This document shows positions 39,151 through 41,490 of a DNA stretch of 41,490 nucleotides, piece after piece. The stretch is from an uncultured Hungatella sp. (lineage in GTDB: Bacteria; Bacillota; Clostridia; Lachnospirales; Lachnospiraceae). The translations under genes and the position numbers were made by a program. Positions within the stretch are counted from its first letter, which is position 1. The number at the start of each line of letters is the position of its first letter. Under the pieces are notes generated by a model. It was not told the DNA's origin. It made no database searches and saw only the letters and a program-made list of their open reading frames with translations. Where the stretch lies: NCBI GenBank assembly GCA_910588505.1, contig CAJUPQ010000027.1, positions 1 through 41,490 of the forward strand. Reading direction: 5' to 3'.

Positions 39151-41049
39151 TCAAAGGGGCTCCCCATTCTCCTTTTCTTCCTCTTCCGGCTCAGGCAGTC
39201 CCTTGCACTCTCTGAATATCTTCATAAACTCCTTACCGGTAATGGTCTCCTTCTCGATCAGGAACTCCGCTATCTTATCCATAACCTCCCGATTCTCGCC
39301 AAGAAGCCTCTTCGCCTCCTCATAGGACTCCTTTAACATCCTCATCACTTCCTGGTCGATCTCCGCCGCCGTAGCCTCGCCGCAGTTTAACACCATCCTG
39401 CCGCTTAGATACTGATCTTCCTGGGTGGCAAGGCCCATAAGGCCGAACTTCTTGGACATCCCGTACTGGGTCACCATGGCCCTGGCGATCCTGGTTGCCT
39501 TCTCAATATCATTGGACGCCCCGGTAGTCACGGTCTCAAACACCAGCTCCTCCGCCGCCCGGCCCGCCAAAGCTCCCACCAGCATGGCTTTTAACTCTTT
39601 CTCCGTGTTCAGATACTTTTCTTCCTCCGGAACCTGCATCACGTATCCCAGAGCCCCCATGGTCCTTGGCACGATGGTGATCTTCTGAACCGGCTCCGCG
39701 TCCTTCTGGAGCGCGCTGACAAGGGCGTGGCCCACCTCGTGATAGGACACGATGCGCCGCTCCTCTTTGCTCAGGATCCGGTCCTTTTTCTCCTTGCCCA
39801 CTAAAACCACTTCCACAGCCTCAAACAGATCCTTCTGGCTCACCGCGTTCCTGCCGTTCTTCACTGCCAGGATCGCCGCCTCATTGATCATATTGGCAAG
39901 GTCAGACCCCACAGCCCCGGACGTGGCAAGGGCAATGGCCTCCAGATCCACCGTCTCGTCCAGAGCCACATTCTTTGAGTGAACCTTTAAGGTGTTCACC
40001 CTTCCCTTCAAATCCGGCTTATCCACGATAATGCGCCGGTCAAACCGTCCCGGACGCAAAAGGGCCGGATCCAAGATCTCCGGGCGGTTAGTGGCCGCCA
40101 GCACCAGAAGTCCCTTGGAAGAGTCAAACCCGTCCATCTCTGACAACAGCTGGTTCAGGGTCTGCTCCCTCTCGTCGTTGCCGCCGCCAAAACGGGAATC
40201 CCGGCTCTTTCCGATAGCATCCACCTCGTCAATAAAGATAATGCAGGGAGCACTGTCCTGGGCCTGCTTAAACAGATCGCGGACACGGGACGCTCCCACG
40301 CCCACAAACATCTCCACAAAATCAGAACCCGACAGGGAGAAAAACGGCACCTTGGCCTCCCCGGCCACAGCCTTGGCCAGAAGGGTCTTGCCGGTTCCCG
40401 GAGGCCCCACCAAAAGAGCGCCCTTGGGAAGCTTCGCCCCGATATGAGTGTACTTGCCGGGATTGTGAAGGAAATCCACGATCTCCACCAGAGATTCCTT
40501 GGCCTCATCCTGACCGGCCACATCCACAAAAGTGATTCCTGTCTCTTTCTGCATGTGCATCTTGGCCGTGCTCTTCCCCACGCCCATGATCCCACCGCCG
40601 CCCATGCGCCGCATCATGAAATTCATAAACAACACCAGACAGCCGAACATCAGGGCAAAGCTGATGAGATTCTCCAGCCAGATACTGTTGTTGCTTGCCT
40701 CCTGGCGGCTCTCCACTCCCGCCTCCACCAGACGCCTGGTCAGCTGGTCTCCGCCTTCCATCCTGACGGAAATATACTCGATATTGGGCTTGTAGCCGTC
40801 CGCGCCTTCCTTGGTCCAGAACGAAACCTCCGACCCGCCTACCTGGACCTTATCCACCAGGCCGTCTTCCAGCGCTTCCACAAACTGACTGTAGGGAACT
40901 TCCTGGGTGCTTCCCATGCCCCGCAGATAATCTCCCATCTTAAAGATACACACAAAGGTAATCAGCGCTGCTACCAATATGATAATAAGAGTCTGCCCGG
41001 AACCCTGCCCAGGCATCCTCCCGTCGCCTTTGTTATTATTATTTTCCAT
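39151..41049 (-). CDS. ftsH: ATP-dependent zinc metalloprotease FtsH
   Basis: A 632-residue membrane AAA+ protease that degrades membrane and regulatory proteins. TM1 is residues 20-40, an extracellular FtsH_ext domain follows, and TM2 is about 127-147. The AAA domain has Walker A GPPGTGKT (215-222), Walker B IIFIDEVDAIG (D274, E275), and the arginine fingers in LRPGRFDRRI. The peptidase has the zinc motif HEVGH (437-441). The C-terminus is acidic (PEPEEEEKENGEPL). The start at 41049 follows AAAAGGAATTT. A promoter (TTGATT and TATAAT, 17 bases) is at 41129-41101. Confidence 0.96.
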   Translation of the reverse strand: MENNNNKGDGRMPGQGSGQTLIIILVAALITFVCIFKMGDYLRGMGSTQEVPYSQFVEALEDGLVDKVQVGGSEVSFWTKEGADGYKPNIEYISVRMEGGDQLTRRLVEAGVESRQEASNNSIWLENLISFALMFGCLVLFMNFMMRRMGGGGIMGVGKSTAKMHMQKETGITFVDVAGQDEAKESLVEIVDFLHNPGKYTHIGAKLPKGALLVGPPGTGKTLLAKAVAGEAKVPFFSLSGSDFVEMFVGVGASRVRDLFKQAQDSAPCIIFIDEVDAIGKSRDSRFGGGNDEREQTLNQLLSEMDGFDSSKGLLVLAATNRPEILDPALLRPGRFDRRIIVDKPDLKGRVNTLKVHSKNVALDETVDLEAIALATSGAVGSDLANMINEAAILAVKNGRNAVSQKDLFEAVEVVLVGKEKKDRILSKEERRIVSYHEVGHALVSALQKDAEPVQKITIVPRTMGALGYVMQVPEEEKYLNTEKELKAMLVGALAGRAAEELVFETVTTGASNDIEKATRIARAMVTQYGMSKKFGLMGLATQEDQYLSGRMVLNCGEATAAEIDQEVMRMLKESYEEAKRLLGENREVMDKIAEFLIEKETITGKEFMKIFRECKGLPEPEEEEKENGEPL

Positions 41050-41100
41050 AAATTCCTTTTCTCCCTCTTCCTGTGCAGCTGTTTTATGCCATACCTATCT

Positions 41101-41129
41101 ATTATAGTGTCAGTCTCCCCATAAATCAA
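41101..41129 (-). promoter_or_regulatory. ftsH: ftsH promoter
   Basis: On the minus strand TTGATT (41129-41124) and TATAAT (41106-41101) are separated by 17 bases, about 50 bases before ftsH. They lie after the tRNA terminator. Confidence 0.75.
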
Positions 41130-41171
41130 GGAAACTGTCCTAAAAAAAGTATAAAATAATCGGTATAACGC

Positions 41172-41217
41172 AAAAACCCTGTAAATACGGTCTTTTTCCC
41201 ATATTTACAAGGTTTTT
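41172..41217 (-). terminator. Terminator after tRNA-Gln
   Basis: AAAAACCCTGTAAATA (41172-41187) pairs with TATTTACAAGGTTTTT (41202-41217), with one wobble position. On the minus strand it is followed by a T-run, four bases after the tRNA end. Confidence 0.85.
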
Positions 41218-41220
41218 TAG

Positions 41221-41293
41221 CTGGGCTAGTTGGATTCGAACCAACGAAATGCAGGAGTCAAAGTCCTGTGCCTTACCGCTTGGCGATAGCCCA
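41221..41293 (-). tRNA. tRNA-Gln (anticodon UUG)
   Basis: On the minus strand the cloverleaf is complete. The acceptor stem is TGGGCTA/TAGCCCA with discriminator G, and the D arm contains AAGCGGTAAGGC. The anticodon stem CAGGA/TCCTG encloses CTTTGAC (anticodon TTG). The T arm is GTTGGTTCGAATCCAAC. CCA is not encoded. It is a single tRNA with its own terminator. Confidence 0.96.
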
Positions 41294-41368
41294 CCATTCT
41301 CAAAATCAGATAATCGTCCTGCTCCGTCTATACAACTTTGTTCCGGTTTTGTCCTCACATACCATTTT

Positions 41369-41397
41369 ATCATACCACAAATCCCCTATGTTTGCAA
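41369..41397 (-). promoter_or_regulatory. Promoter of tRNA-Gln
   Basis: On the minus strand TTGCAA (41397-41392) and TATGAT (41374-41369) are separated by 17 bases. The predicted start is about 70 bases before the tRNA. The remaining 41398-41490 shows only a TTGACA at the edge (41479-41484) that may belong to a gene outside the window. Confidence 0.55.
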
Positions 41398-41490
41398 GAC
41401 CAAAAATCAGCTTGCATGTTTGATGCCCGCATGTCCGGATACTGTTCACGGGGCGGTAAAAGGTGATCACGTCTAATATATTGACATCAT

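Noticed and set aside
41140..41373. 77-codon minus-strand frame over the tRNA
   Set aside because: It runs through the tRNA-Gln gene and its terminator, so it is not coding.

Overview
The window looks like a chromosomal piece of a Clostridia genome, most likely a Lachnospiraceae gut anaerobe. This is inferred from strong AGGAGG-type ribosome binding sites, lipoproteins with TTAAP-type linkers, YesM/YesN-type two-component genes, TRAP and ABC transporters with their own sensors, and a CIRCE element. The genus is not certain. Most genes are moderately GC-rich and lie on the minus strand. One visibly AT-rich segment (about 35.7-39.05 kb) reads the other way and is probably acquired.

Layout. 1-5092 (minus): an Mrp/Mbh-type cation/proton antiporter operon, read mnhE-F-G-mbhD-(mbhE+B fusion)-C-D-D', with the last gene cut by the window edge. 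5215-12110 (minus): a YesM-type sensor kinase and AraC-type response regulator, followed by a TRAP transporter with one substrate-binding protein before and another after the two permease genes. 12301-15250 (minus): larB-larE-larC for the nickel-pincer cofactor, without larA, behind a roughly 200-nt leader that carries a terminator-like hairpin. 15783-19862 (minus): a ferric-iron/AfuA-like ABC importer. 19972-20131: a folded intergenic element that looks like a structured non-coding RNA. 20180-23476 (minus): lgt, then a hybrid histidine kinase. 23562-25906 (minus): an NSS symporter and a patatin-like lipase. 26094-27349 (plus): a small membrane protein and a nitroreductase.

27546-30329: htpG (minus) diverges from a type III toxin-antitoxin locus (ToxN/AbiQ/CptN-like toxin, plus strand). 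A textbook CIRCE heat-shock operator lies between the two promoters. Then follow a SAM methyltransferase (plus), a galactokinase-family kinase, a CapA-like protein and a DegV protein (all minus). 35883-39022 (plus) is the AT-rich unit: an M56/BlaR1-type membrane peptidase sensor, a BlaI-type repressor and two small secreted or anchored proteins of unknown function. ftsH and tRNA-Gln(UUG), both minus, close the window.

How the parts work together. Several blocks pair a transporter with a regulator: kinase/regulator with TRAP, and hybrid kinase near the ABC importer. The lar genes form a complete cofactor synthesis set whose client enzyme must be elsewhere. The most unusual signals are in the intergenic regions: the folded RNA near 20.0 kb, the larB leader, the shared CIRCE/toxin-antitoxin control region, and the AT-rich M56/BlaI island, whose peptidase gene seems to lack a normal start codon.
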